Below are positions 18,329 through 26,208 of a DNA stretch of 64,000 bases, piece by piece. The stretch lies in assembly GCF_049060325.1 (NCBI RefSeq), contig NZ_JBMGPW010000004.1, positions 124,001 to 188,000 on the forward strand, given 5' to 3'. Origin of the DNA: Vescimonas sanitatis. Its GTDB lineage: Bacteria > Bacillota > Clostridia > Oscillospirales > Oscillospiraceae. Below the pieces are notes generated by a model. That model had not been told where the DNA came from and searched no databases. It saw nothing but the letters and a program-made list of their open reading frames with translations. A program made the translations under genes and the position numbers. The first letter of the stretch is position 1; each line of letters begins with the position of its first letter.

Positions 18329-19195
18329 ATGAGTTATATCGACGTAACGGGCAAGACTGAGGACGAGGCGCTGCGTAAAGGCCTTGAGCAGCTGGGCATG
18401 GACCGCGATGACGTGTCTGTCTCCATTCTGGAGCGTGCCAAGACCGGCTTCCTGGGCATCGGCGCCACCCCCGCCCGTATCCGTATCACCTATGGTCCCG
18501 AGGAGGCAGACGTTGCCGCCCCCGCCGAGGTGAAGATCATCCCCGAGACCCCTGCCGCCCCCAAAGCGGAGCCCAAGCCCGCCGTCCCCGCTAAACCGGC
18601 AGCGCCAAAGGCTGACAAGCCCCGTCAGGACCGTCAGAGCTGTCCCGACCGCAGCGACCGTCCCCGCCCCGAAAAGAAGGAGCGTCCCGCCCCTGTGGCC
18701 CCGGCCATCGACCTGCCCGAGTGTGATGACGATAACGCCAAGCGTATCATCGCCTTCGTCTCCGGTCTGCTCCAGCATATGGACAGTGCCGCCGAGGTCA
18801 AGGTCTACGAGGTGGAGAAGGGCCGCTACAAGGTCATTCTGGTGGGCGAGCGTCTGGGTCAGCTGATCGGCCATCGCGGCGAGACGCTGGATGCCATCCA
18901 GCAGCTGACCAATTATGCCATCAACACCGGCAGCGACAGCAAGCGTGTTCGCGTCCAGATGGATGCCGAGAACTACCGTGCCCGCCGTGAGCAGAGTCTG
19001 GAGAGCCTGGCCCGCAAGGTGGCGTCCAAGGTACAGAAGTATCGCCGCAGTGTGACCCTGGAGCCCATGAATGCCTACGAGCGCCATGTGATCCACGCCG
19101 CCCTGCAGGATGTCCCCGGTGTCACCACTTACTCCGTGGGCACTGAGCCAAACCGCCGCGTGGTGGTCTCCTATGACCGCGCCCAGGCCCGATAA
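18329..19195 (+). CDS. khpB: RNA-binding protein KhpB (Jag)
   Basis: A 288-residue protein with the Jag_N domain (1-52), a long Pro/Ala/Lys-rich linker (~65-135), a KH domain (VGERLGQLIGHRGETLDAIQ, ~170-195) and a C-terminal R3H domain (~215-285). KhpB with KhpA binds many RNAs and influences cell elongation and division. I start at ATG 18329, 8 nt after AAGGAG; a TTG two codons earlier is too close to it. It is last in the rpmH operon and followed by a strong terminator. Confidence 0.92.
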   Translation: MSYIDVTGKTEDEALRKGLEQLGMDRDDVSVSILERAKTGFLGIGATPARIRITYGPEEADVAAPAEVKIIPETPAAPKAEPKPAVPAKPAAPKADKPRQDRQSCPDRSDRPRPEKKERPAPVAPAIDLPECDDDNAKRIIAFVSGLLQHMDSAAEVKVYEVEKGRYKVILVGERLGQLIGHRGETLDAIQQLTNYAINTGSDSKRVRVQMDAENYRARREQSLESLARKVASKVQKYRRSVTLEPMNAYERHVIHAALQDVPGVTTYSVGTEPNRRVVVSYDRAQAR

Positions 19196-19238
19196 CAGCA
19201 AAAAAAGAAAGCCCGAAGGGCTTTCTTTTTTTGCTGTT
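19194..19238. terminator. Bidirectional terminator between khpB and a radical SAM gene
   Basis: A near-perfect long stem (AACAGCAAAAAAAGAAAGCCC and its complement) around a GAA loop serves both converging genes. Confidence 0.9.
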
Positions 19239-20109
19239 ATACGCCTGTTCCGTCAAAAGCCGGCGTGTATGCATCCTCGGCGGAGGTCCGTTCCTGCACG
19301 AAGCCGTCCTCAATGCCGCAGTTCCGCATATAGGTCACTGCCGCCCGGTACTCCGCCGCCGTCACCCGCCGCGCCAGTCGGCCCGTCATGCCAGCCGGCG
19401 GCGTATACTGGCTCATCAGCGATACCACCACGTCGCCGGGCGCGAAGGTCTCCGCGATCCAGTCCAGCACTTGCCGGGTGTTGTTCAGATACCCCGGCAG
19501 TACCAGATGCCGCAGGATCACACCCTTTTTTATCAGCCCGTTCTCGTCGTACACCGGCCGTCCCACCTGACGGAACATCTCCCGTATGGCTTCGCAGGCC
19601 GCGGGAAAGTAGTCCTCCGCCCCGGAGAGTGCCTTAGCCAGCGCGCCGTCGGCATATTTCAGGTCCGGTAGATATATGTCTACCTTTCCTTCCAGCTGCC
19701 GCAGCGTATCGACCTTTTCATACCCACCGCAGTTGTACACCACCGGTACCGGAAGCTTTGGCTCCAGGGCCGGCAGTATCCACGGCAGAAAGTGTGTGGG
19801 CGTCACCAGTTCGATGTTGTGTGCGCCCCGGGAGATCAGCTCGTCGAAAATCTCCCGCAGCCGCGCCGTGGAGATATCCTTTCCCTGACCACCGGCGGAA
19901 ATACTGCCATTCTGACAGTAGCAGCACCGCAGGGTACAGCCGGAGAAAAACATCGTTCCCGCGCCATTTGTGCCAGAGATGGGCGGCTCCTCCCACTGGT
20001 GCAGCATGGCCCGTGCCACCCGCAGTCCGGCGGGCATACCGCAGAATCCGCTGCCGTGCTCCGCAGTGCGCTCTGCCCCGCAGTTACGGGGACATAAGGT
20101 GCAGATCAT
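19237..20109 (-). CDS. Radical SAM protein, PflA-like
   Basis: A 290-residue radical SAM protein. The cluster-binding motif is FSGCTLRCCYCQN (CxxxCxxC). An additional N-terminal cysteine group (CTLCPRNCG) may bind another metal centre. It resembles the COG1313 group, which is distantly related to pyruvate formate-lyase activating enzymes, but I see no glycyl-radical enzyme gene nearby, so its substrate is unknown. It overlaps tdk by 4 nt (ATGA) at the end of a mutY-tdk-containing run. Confidence 0.8.
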   Translation of the reverse strand: MICTLCPRNCGAERTAEHGSGFCGMPAGLRVARAMLHQWEEPPISGTNGAGTMFFSGCTLRCCYCQNGSISAGGQGKDISTARLREIFDELISRGAHNIELVTPTHFLPWILPALEPKLPVPVVYNCGGYEKVDTLRQLEGKVDIYLPDLKYADGALAKALSGAEDYFPAACEAIREMFRQVGRPVYDENGLIKKGVILRHLVLPGYLNNTRQVLDWIAETFAPGDVVVSLMSQYTPPAGMTGRLARRVTAAEYRAAVTYMRNCGIEDGFVQERTSAEDAYTPAFDGTGV

Positions 20110-20693
20110 ACCTTGTGGATGTCAAAATCCGGGCCCAGGTCGCCAGCCATCCAGTGGCGGCGACACAGACCGATATACTTGTCGTTGGCACCCAGCACCA
20201 CCTGTGCGCCCTCCTTTACCACATGGCCATTTTCGTCGAAACGGGCGTTAAAGGCCGCTTTTTTGCCGCACCAGCAGATGGTTTTGACCTCCTCCAGCTT
20301 GTCCGCCAGCACCAGCAGGTGGTAGCTGCCCGGGAACAAGTCGCCCTTGAAGTCGGCGCGGAGACCGTAGCAGATGACGGGGATGCTGCAGTCATCGACG
20401 AGGTGGACGAGGTAATAGACCTCATCTTTTGTCAGAAACTGGGCTTCGTCGATGATAATGCAGGCATAGGTCTGCAGTTCGGTTTCCGACATTTCGCGCA
20501 TCTCGTCAAAGTAGATGCAGGGGTGTTTCAGGCCGATGCGGGAATAGACCATATGGTCGCCGTCACGGGTGTCCAGACGGGGCTTTACCAGCAGCGTCTC
20601 CTGGCCGCGCTCCTCGTAGTTGAACCGCGCCATCAGCGCGTTGGCCGTCTTGCTGGAGCCCATGGCGCCAAACTTAAAATACAACTGTGCCAT
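20106..20693 (-). CDS. tdk: Thymidine kinase
   Basis: A 195-residue type II thymidine kinase. The P-loop is GAMGSSKT (9-16), DEAQF follows in the Walker B region, and cysteines in TICWCGKKA and GLCRRHW form the zinc site. It phosphorylates salvaged thymidine to dTMP. AAAGGAG lies before the ATG. It is 29 nt after mutY and overlaps the next radical SAM gene by 4 nt. Confidence 0.95.
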   Translation of the reverse strand: MAQLYFKFGAMGSSKTANALMARFNYEERGQETLLVKPRLDTRDGDHMVYSRIGLKHPCIYFDEMREMSETELQTYACIIIDEAQFLTKDEVYYLVHLVDDCSIPVICYGLRADFKGDLFPGSYHLLVLADKLEEVKTICWCGKKAAFNARFDENGHVVKEGAQVVLGANDKYIGLCRRHWMAGDLGPDFDIHKV

Positions 20694-20722
20694 CCCTGTT
20701 TCTCCTTTATTTGCATACGATT

Positions 20723-21799
20723 TTATTTATTTTCCAACTTTTTGAAGGCGGTGGGCATGGGGTAGAGATCCCGGTCATCAGATGCCCAGACCCAATCCGG
20801 AGGGCCGTCGCCAGCGACGGTTAAGCGAAATACCGTCATATTCCAGCGGAGATGGGTAAAGATATGCCTGTCCGAAAAGCGCTTCTCCCAGGAAAGCGGC
20901 GTGAGTCCCCAGTCCCGAAGCTGTTGTGCCGCAAGGGCTTCCGTCAGCATCCCCTCGGTGTTGGGAAACTCCCACAGGCCGGAGAGCAGGCCCGTTTCCG
21001 GGCGGCGGCGCAGGGCGGTGCGGCCATCGGGGGTGGTCAGCAGAAAGACCGTCAGGTCCTTTTCCGGCTTGGCGGTATTTTTTTCCCGCACCGGCAGCCG
21101 GGACTGAAGCCCCGCAGCCTTTGCGGCACAAAGGCTTGCGGCGGGACAGCTTTCGCAGTTGGGATTTTTTGGCAAGCAGACTGCGGCACCCAGGTCCATC
21201 ATGGCCTGGTTAAAATCGCCGGGGCGGTCGGTGGGCATGACGGCCGCCAGCGCATCGCGGACATGCTGGCGTGTCCGCGGGTCAAGGACGTTATCGCCGC
21301 AGGCGGTCAGCCGCGCCGCGATACGCAGTACGTTGCCGTCAACGGCAGGAACGGCTTTATTAAAGGCGATGGAGAGTATCGCGCCCGCCGTATAGTCGCC
21401 GATGCCGGGGAGCTGTATCAAATCGCTGTACGTGTCAGGGAGACAGCCGCCGTATTGGTCCACCATGACACGGGCGGATCGCTGCAGGCTGCGGGCGCGG
21501 CTGTAATAGCCCAGGCCCTGCCACAGGGAGAGCAAGCGGTCCTCCGCTAATTCCGCCAGGGCGGGCACGTCCGGCGCGGCGGCCATAAACCGATCAAAAT
21601 AGGGAAGCACCGCCTGTACCCGCGTCTGCTGGAGCATGATCTCCGACACCCAGGTGCGATAAGGCGTAACGATATCTCGCCAAGGGAGAGAACGCTTTTC
21701 CCGGTCGTACCAGGGCAGCAGGACTGCCGGCAGAGAGGCCAGCGGGACTGGTATTTTATGGGAGCTTTGGTTGCTGTTTTTGTTACTCTTGTTTGCCAT
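20723..21799 (-). CDS. mutY: A/G-specific adenine glycosylase MutY
   Basis: A 358-residue base-excision glycosylase. It has the MLQQTRV helix, the helix-hairpin-helix (LPGIGDYTAGAI), the catalytic Asp region and the four-cysteine iron-sulfur motif C-x6-C-x2-C-x5-C (CLPKNPNCESCPAASLC). A C-terminal NUDIX-like domain follows, which senses 8-oxoG. It removes A opposite 8-oxoG. The first ~17 codons are AT-rich and lysine/asparagine-rich, unlike the rest, and no clear ribosome-binding site precedes the ATG, so the exact start is less sure. Confidence 0.93.
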   Translation of the reverse strand: MANKSNKNSNQSSHKIPVPLASLPAVLLPWYDREKRSLPWRDIVTPYRTWVSEIMLQQTRVQAVLPYFDRFMAAAPDVPALAELAEDRLLSLWQGLGYYSRARSLQRSARVMVDQYGGCLPDTYSDLIQLPGIGDYTAGAILSIAFNKAVPAVDGNVLRIAARLTACGDNVLDPRTRQHVRDALAAVMPTDRPGDFNQAMMDLGAAVCLPKNPNCESCPAASLCAAKAAGLQSRLPVREKNTAKPEKDLTVFLLTTPDGRTALRRRPETGLLSGLWEFPNTEGMLTEALAAQQLRDWGLTPLSWEKRFSDRHIFTHLRWNMTVFRLTVAGDGPPDWVWASDDRDLYPMPTAFKKLENK

Positions 21800-21826
21800 T
21801 TATTTTCAAATGCTGTTGTCTGATCG

Positions 21827-22705
21827 TTACTTTTTGTTGCTCTGTGGTAAAGGTATATTAAAGCGGGAGGCGTAGTGGCAGCGGCGGCAGAGGGCCTCGG
21901 CGGGCTTACGGCAGTCAAAGCCGCGGCGGATGCGCTGGGCCCGGGGCGTGTTGAGAATGTAGTCCAGGCTCTGGTGGAAAATGTTGCCCAGGGCCAGCCG
22001 GCCCTCGCTGTCCAGACAGCAGGGGATCACGGTGCCGTCGCACAGCACGCCCAGCTGGCGGCGCAGGCCGTAGCAGTACTGGGTGTCGTCGGGGCAGTCG
22101 TTGTTCTCGTCGCCGGGCCAGTAGAAGTGCTCGTCCTTCTGTATGTAGATGCGGGGGGCCAGGCGGCGGTTGTGGAGCATATCCTCGGGGAGGTGGGCGG
22201 TATTCTGCCCGGTGAGCTCGCCCAGAATGCGCTCGATCTCCGGGTTCAGGGCCTGGGGCATGCCGCTGTTCCACAGGCGCAGGGTGCAGTTGACCCCAGC
22301 GGCGGCCAGCTTCTGGCAGCTGCGGAGACAGCCGGTGACGTAGTCCTCCAGGGGCACGTTCAGGTGGTTGCCCTCGAAGGAATGGAGAGAGACAGCTACC
22401 TTATGCAGGGCGGGGCAGGCAAGCAGGATATCCAACTTTTTGGGCAGGAGCGTGCCGTTGGTGGTGATGCAGACACGGAAGTCCAGCTGGGCGCAGGTAT
22501 CCAAAATTTTCCCCAGCTCCGGGTGGAGCAGCGGTTCGCCCATAACGTGGAGGTAGATATACTGCGTGACGGCACGCAGCTTTTTGGCCGCCACCGCAAA
22601 GTCGTCGGTACGCATGGCCATCAGCGGCCGGTGGTGGCCGGCGCAGAAGTCGCAGTGGAGGTTGCAGAGGTTGGTGATCTCCACATAGGCGCGCTGGATG
22701 TTCAT
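21827..22705 (-). CDS. Radical SAM/SPASM domain protein
   Basis: A 292-residue radical SAM protein. The cluster motif is CNLHCDFC (about 13-20) and the C-terminus has SPASM-like cysteines (GVLCDGTVIPCCLD, and CRKPAEALCRRC). SPASM proteins often modify peptides or activate enzymes. No precursor-peptide gene is visible beside it, and the neighbours are housekeeping genes (mutY, tdk), so the function is unknown. A run of G residues precedes the ATG as a weak ribosome-binding site. Confidence 0.82.
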   Translation of the reverse strand: MNIQRAYVEITNLCNLHCDFCAGHHRPLMAMRTDDFAVAAKKLRAVTQYIYLHVMGEPLLHPELGKILDTCAQLDFRVCITTNGTLLPKKLDILLACPALHKVAVSLHSFEGNHLNVPLEDYVTGCLRSCQKLAAAGVNCTLRLWNSGMPQALNPEIERILGELTGQNTAHLPEDMLHNRRLAPRIYIQKDEHFYWPGDENNDCPDDTQYCYGLRRQLGVLCDGTVIPCCLDSEGRLALGNIFHQSLDYILNTPRAQRIRRGFDCRKPAEALCRRCHYASRFNIPLPQSNKK

Positions 22706-22907
22706 GGCAGAGCCCCCTTGTCCTTATCGTGTCGGGCAGGCGTGCCCGCCCGCACTGTGCTATGGCAACATTGTATCACATCGCGAGGCGTTTGAATAGG
22801 GAAAGTTTGCCGGGACGGCAGGAGGCGCGTATAAAATGTTTGGTACGTTTGGGATGATGAAAACCATGTATTTTTTAGAAAAACACCATGTTTTTATCAT
22901 ATAATAG

Positions 22908-22936
22908 TTGCAATTTCTTATAGAATGTGGTACGGT
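22908..22936 (+). promoter_or_regulatory. Possible promoter of the 22997 gene
   Basis: TTGCAA, 17-bp spacer, TACGGT in an AT-rich stretch 60 bp upstream. The -10 is poor, and a TATAAT word 5' of it (22898-22904 area) has no fitting -35. Confidence 0.35.
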
Positions 22937-22996
22937 ATACGCAGAACGAAGCCACGCCCGCGAGGCGAATAAAACGGAACATCAGGAGGTACGTCC

Positions 22997-23467
22997 ATGA
23001 AATACCCGAAGACCGGCAGTGAGGTCTATGTGAGCCTGAACCTGTCCAACACCATGCTCACCGGCATCGGCAAGGGCACGATTACCCGGGAGGAGGTCTC
23101 CGCCAGCTATCTGAAGCGGCTGTTTGCCGAGCACGGCGTCATCGTGTCCGCCAAGCCGGAGCAGCGCCGTCTGCTGGAGATCGTAAACGAGCGCTGTGAC
23201 CTGGAGCTGGAAATTCCCGAGCAGCTGAAGCTGTTTCAGCTGTCCGAGGAGCACCGCCGGCTGGTGGTGATCGAGGTCACCGGTCTGCGCCGGAAGAACG
23301 GCTCCCTGCTGCCGGAGTACACGGAGGAGGAGTTCAACGAGGCCACGTTTGCGTTCGTGAAGTACTACGTGCAGGGCACCCACTACGACACGCTGGTGGA
23401 GGAGAACAAGAAGCTGAAATTCGAGCTGGAGCAGGAGTTGGAGTGGCGGAACCGCACGGACAACTGA
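22997..23467 (+). CDS. Hypothetical protein, 156 residues, C-terminal coiled coil
   Basis: I do not recognise this protein. It is soluble and acidic, with a strong ribosome-binding site (AGGAGG, 7 nt) and a terminator directly after it, so it looks like a genuine single gene. Residues ~30-55 are basic/amphipathic, the middle (65-110) has strand-helix character with conserved-looking VVIEVTGLRRKNG, and the last 25 residues (TLVEENKKLKFELEQELEW) form a heptad coiled coil suited to dimerisation. It is the only plus-strand gene in a 12-kb minus-strand block and borders a repeat island. Confidence 0.7.
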   Translation: MKYPKTGSEVYVSLNLSNTMLTGIGKGTITREEVSASYLKRLFAEHGVIVSAKPEQRRLLEIVNERCDLELEIPEQLKLFQLSEEHRRLVVIEVTGLRRKNGSLLPEYTEEEFNEATFAFVKYYVQGTHYDTLVEENKKLKFELEQELEWRNRTDN

Positions 23468-23475
23468 TGAGATAC

Positions 23476-23507
23476 AAAAAGAGACGGCGAAGGCCGTCTC
23501 TTTTTTT
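23476..23507 (+). terminator. Terminator after the 22997 gene
   Basis: AAAGAGACGGC, GAAG loop, GCCGTCTCTTT and a T7 run. Confidence 0.88.
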
Positions 23508-23527
23508 GCGCCTGCGCGGGGGGCGCT

Positions 23528-23798
23528 GCCCCGGCGGCGAGTCGGTTTCCCCCTGGCGGGGAGGCGGCCTCCGGCGGCCACATTTCTTTCTGCGAAGAAA
23601 GAAATGTGGGAAAGAAAGTCGCTTAGACCTACGGTCTAAGGGTCCCTTGGCGCGGGGAGGGTTTCGCCGCCCCGGCGGCGAGTCGGTTTCCCCCTGACGG
23701 GGAGGCGGCCTCCGGCGGCCACATTTCTTTCTGCGAAGAAAGAAATGTGGGAAAGAAAGTCGCTTAGACCTACGGTCTAAGGACCCCTTGGCGCGGGG
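23528..23798. repeat. Two 130-bp direct copies, 141-bp period
   Basis: Copies at 23528-23657 and 23669-23798 differ at only a few positions. Each holds a 32-nt hairpin (CCACATTTCTTTC with its complement, 23578-23609 and 23719-23750) and the 19-bp palindrome CTTAGACCTACGGTCTAAG (23622-23640 and 23763-23781). Confidence 0.9.
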
Positions 23799-23854
23799 CG
23801 GGCAAGTGCGAATTTGGCGGTGTGTACTCGCGGGCGGGGTGCAGCGGTCATCAC

Positions 23855-23927
23855 TGTCGGTCAAAAGGACTGTGCCTGCGTTCACCGGCGCGGAGGCTGG
23901 CGCGGCCGCTTGCCCCAGCCACGGTAG
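23855..23927 (+). repeat. Left arm of a 73-bp inverted repeat
   Basis: It matches the reverse complement of 24622-24694 with one mismatch, including the segment GACTGTGCCTGCGTTCACC. Together with the palindromes outside it, the two arms bound an imperfect inverted-repeat structure of about 1 kb. Confidence 0.88.
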
Positions 23928-23946
23928 GGGTGTTTGCTTCTACCGG

Positions 23947-23992
23947 GTGGCGATTATCAAATCGCGCCTTTGCCGCCGCAAGGCGGCAAAGG
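23947..23992 (+). repeat. Two-hairpin element, copy A
   Basis: GTGGCGATTATCAAATCGC (itself a hairpin, GCGATT/AATCGC) is followed by an 11-bp stem CCTTTGCCGCC with a GCAA loop, then TAGGTG. Copy B at 24327 has the same flanks but a different stem. Confidence 0.85.
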
Positions 23993-24190
23993 TAGGTGTG
24001 CCCGTTGGGAACGGATATAATGATTTCTTAGCCTGCGACACGGCAGAACGAATAATTTTTGCCGTAGTAGCAGGCAGCGGCAGCGGAAAGCTGTGCTGGC
24101 ACAGTCGGGGGAACGACAACGATCAGGAAAACGCCGGTTACGTGAGGGAAAGCGTGGGCGGCAGCGAACAGGCATAGCGCGCGAGGGGTT

Positions 24191-24250
24191 CTTAGACCGT
24201 AGGTCTAAGCGGTGCTTTTGGCTACTTTTGTCACCGCAGACAAAAGTAGC
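24191..24250 (-). repeat. 19-bp palindrome plus hairpin, copy 3
   Basis: CTTAGACCGTAGGTCTAAG (inverse of the 23.6-kb copies), an 11-nt spacer, then a 12-bp stem GCTACTTTTGTC with a 6-nt loop. Confidence 0.85.
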
Positions 24251-24326
24251 TCGCGCCGGGGCGCGAAATTATCCCTGCGCCGCTGCCGCTGACAGCAGTG
24301 AGGGTAGGGGCTGGTGCGCTGGTCGA

Positions 24327-24375
24327 GTGGCGATTATCAAATCGCGCCCATTGCGGTGTTTTGCACCGCAATGGG
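24327..24375 (+). repeat. Two-hairpin element, copy B
   Basis: It has the same GTGGCGATTATCAAATCGC box and TAGGTG tail as copy A, but its second stem is CCCATTGCGGTG with a 5-nt loop. An upstream GGTAGGGG box is spaced 17 nt away in both copies. Confidence 0.85.
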
Positions 24376-24456
24376 TAGGTGGCGGCTGACGCCGCCGGGA
24401 TATGGGGGCACCTGTCTCCCTGCGGGTCGGTCGGTCCGCGGATCTGACACGCCACC

Positions 24457-24597
24457 GGCGTGTCATTCAACACCGCGAACCCCTCAAGGGGAAGGCTGAC
24501 GGAGGCGTGTCATTCAACACCGCGACCCATCAAGGGGGAAGGCTAACGGAGGCGTGTCATTCAACACCGCGACCCATCAAGGGGGAAGGCTTGGAGG
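24457..24597 (+). repeat. 47-bp tandem repeat, three copies
   Basis: Units start with GGCGTGTCATTCAACACCGC at 24457, 24504 and 24551 and end in a small hairpin CCCTCAAGGGGAAGGCT or a variant. There are no spacers, so this is not a CRISPR array. Confidence 0.88.
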
Positions 24598-24621
24598 GGG
24601 CGGCGGTAGGAGCGAAAACGT

Positions 24622-24694
24622 CTACCGTGGCTGGGGCAAGCGGCCGCGCCAGCCTCCGCGCCGGTGAACGCAGGCACAGTCCTTTTGTCCGACA
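24622..24694 (-). repeat. Right arm of the 73-bp inverted repeat
   Basis: It is the reverse complement of 23855-23927 with one mismatch. Similarity continues more weakly outward to the palindrome at 24764. Confidence 0.88.
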
Positions 24695-24763
24695 ACGACG
24701 ACAAAAGGCTATGCCCGCGAGAATACGCGGGAAATCGCAACTGAGTATAGCGCGCGAGGGGTT

Positions 24764-24824
24764 CTTAGACCGTAGGTCTAAGCGGTGCTTTTGGTCACTT
24801 TTGTCGCTGTTGACAAAAGTGACC
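24764..24824 (-). repeat. 19-bp palindrome plus hairpin, copy 4
   Basis: It has the same palindrome and spacer as copy 3, but the stem is GGTCACTTTTGTC. Relative to copy 3 two stem positions change (CT to TC) with matching changes on the other arm. Confidence 0.85.
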
Positions 24825-24899
24825 CGTCGGAGACACGTAATAGCCCCTGCGCTGGCTGCGGGCGGGACGAGGGCGTTTTACGCCGCTGCGCGGCGACAC

Positions 24900-25222
24900 C
24901 TCATCCGCCCCCTTCGGGGGCACCTTCCCCTCAAGGGGAAGGCTTGAGAGTGCGCCACTCCCACCGCGAACCCCTCAAGGGGAAGGCTAACGGAGGCGTG
25001 TCATTCAACGCCGCGAACCCCTCAAGGGGAAGGCTTGAGAGTGCGCCACTCCCACCGCGAACCCCTCAAGAGGAAGGCTAACGGAGGCGTATCATTCAAC
25101 ACCGCGGACCCATCAAGGGGGAAGGCTAACGGAGGCGTGTCATTCAACACCGCGGACCCCTCAAGGGGAAGGCTAACGGAGGCGTGTCATTCAACGCCGC
25201 GAACCCCTCAAGGGGAAGGCTG
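24900..25222 (+). repeat. Second 47-bp tandem array, mixed units
   Basis: Four units of the GGCGTGTCATTC type (starting 24995, 25086, 25134, 25181) alternate with two units beginning GAGAGTGCGCCACTCCC. An opening unit carries CACCTTCCCCTCAAGGGGAAGG. All end in a CCCCTCAAGGGG hairpin and AAGGCT. Confidence 0.85.
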
Positions 25223-25242
25223 ACGCCTGCGGGCGGGGGACG

Positions 25243-25271
25243 AAAAAAGGACCGGCGGGGCCGGTCTTTTT
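25243..25271 (-). terminator. Terminator after rluD
   Basis: On minus: AAAAAGACCGGC, short loop, GCCGGTCCTTTTTT. Confidence 0.75.
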
Positions 25272-25293
25272 ACCTTCTTTTCGGCTGCACAGC

Positions 25294-26208
25294 TTACTGG
25301 GACTTGTTTTGCAGCTTTTGGAGCATGGCGGTGAACTCGGGCGGCAGGGGGCAGTGGAGCTCCACCGGTTCGCCGGTGCGGGGGTGGACGAAGCGCAGGC
25401 CGGTGGCGTGGAGGCACTGGCCGGTGAGGCCGGGGACCGGCTTTTTGGCGCCGTAGACCGTGTCGCCCAGGATGGGGTGGCCAATGTAGGCCATGTGGAC
25501 GCGGATCTGGTGGGTGCGGCCGGTCTCCAGACGGCAGCGCAGGTGGGTGACGCCGGGGTAACGGGCGACGACCTCCCAGTGGGTGACGGCACGGCGGCCG
25601 GTGGGGACCACGGCCATCTTTTTCCGGTCGGCGCTGCTGCGGCCGATGGGGGCGTCCACGGTGCCGCTGTCCTGCTTCATATTGCCGGTCACCAGGCACT
25701 CATAGGTGCGGGAGAGGGAGTGGTCCTTCAGCTGCGCGCTGAGGGCCAGGTGGGCGGCGTCGTTTTTGGCGGCGATGATGAGGCCGCTGGTATCGCGGTC
25801 GATGCGGTGGACGATGCCGGGGCGCTTTTCGCCGCCGATGCCGGAGAGACTGTCGCCGCAGTGGTGGAGCAGGGCGTTGACCAGGGTGCCGTCCGGGTGG
25901 CCGGGGGCCGGATGGACCACCAGGCCCGTGGGCTTGTTGACCACGATGACGTCGTCGTCCTCGTAGACCACGTCCAGGGGGATGTCCTGGGGGGGCAGGG
26001 CTGTCTCGCGGAGTTGGGGGACGTCCACGGTGACCGTCTCACCGCCGGTGAGGCGGGCGCTTTTGGCGGCGGGCTTGCCGTTGACACGGACGCGGCCCTC
26101 GGCGATCAGGCGGGCGGCCTGGGAACGGGTCAGCGCGCCGTCGGCGGAGAGGAAGGCGTCCAGGCGGACGCCGGCGTGTTCAGTTGCGGCTGTCAGCTCC
26201 CGCGTCAT
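25294..26208 (-). CDS. rluD: RluA/RluD-family 23S rRNA pseudouridine synthase
   Basis: A 304-residue enzyme with an N-terminal S4 RNA-binding domain (~12-60) and the pseudouridine synthase core. The catalytic aspartate is in HRIDRDTSGL, and ETGRTHQIRVHM and GDTVYGA follow. It isomerises uridine in rRNA, probably in 23S helix 69, although RluA-family specificity cannot be settled from sequence alone. It overlaps the end of lspA by 29 nt, the usual lspA-rluD pairing of Firmicutes. Confidence 0.88.
   Translation of the reverse strand: MTRELTAATEHAGVRLDAFLSADGALTRSQAARLIAEGRVRVNGKPAAKSARLTGGETVTVDVPQLRETALPPQDIPLDVVYEDDDVIVVNKPTGLVVHPAPGHPDGTLVNALLHHCGDSLSGIGGEKRPGIVHRIDRDTSGLIIAAKNDAAHLALSAQLKDHSLSRTYECLVTGNMKQDSGTVDAPIGRSSADRKKMAVVPTGRRAVTHWEVVARYPGVTHLRCRLETGRTHQIRVHMAYIGHPILGDTVYGAKKPVPGLTGQCLHATGLRFVHPRTGEPVELHCPLPPEFTAMLQKLQNKSQ

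Larger units (their letters stand above)
23508..25242. other. Repeat island without genes
   Basis: A 1.7-kb stretch between an orphan gene and rluD holds no credible coding region: the open frames are short, repeat-encoded and lack ribosome-binding sites. It is built from at least five interleaved repeat families, annotated separately: a 130-bp direct repeat, a 19-bp palindrome with attached hairpins, a 73-bp long inverted repeat, a two-hairpin element, and 47-bp tandem arrays. Several hairpins keep their flanks while their stems differ in sequence but remain paired. Confidence 0.8.

Noticed and set aside
19237..22705. Peptide-modification (RiPP) cluster around the two radical SAM genes
   Set aside because: No precursor peptide, transporter or protease nearby; tdk and mutY lie between the two genes.
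24457..25222. Possible CRISPR array
   Set aside because: Units are contiguous with no unique spacers, and no cas gene is present.
25035..25223. Short repeat-encoded open frame (GGVSFNTADPSRG-type repeats)
   Set aside because: It arises because three 47/48-bp units stay open; no ribosome-binding site, and the period changes the frame in neighbouring units.
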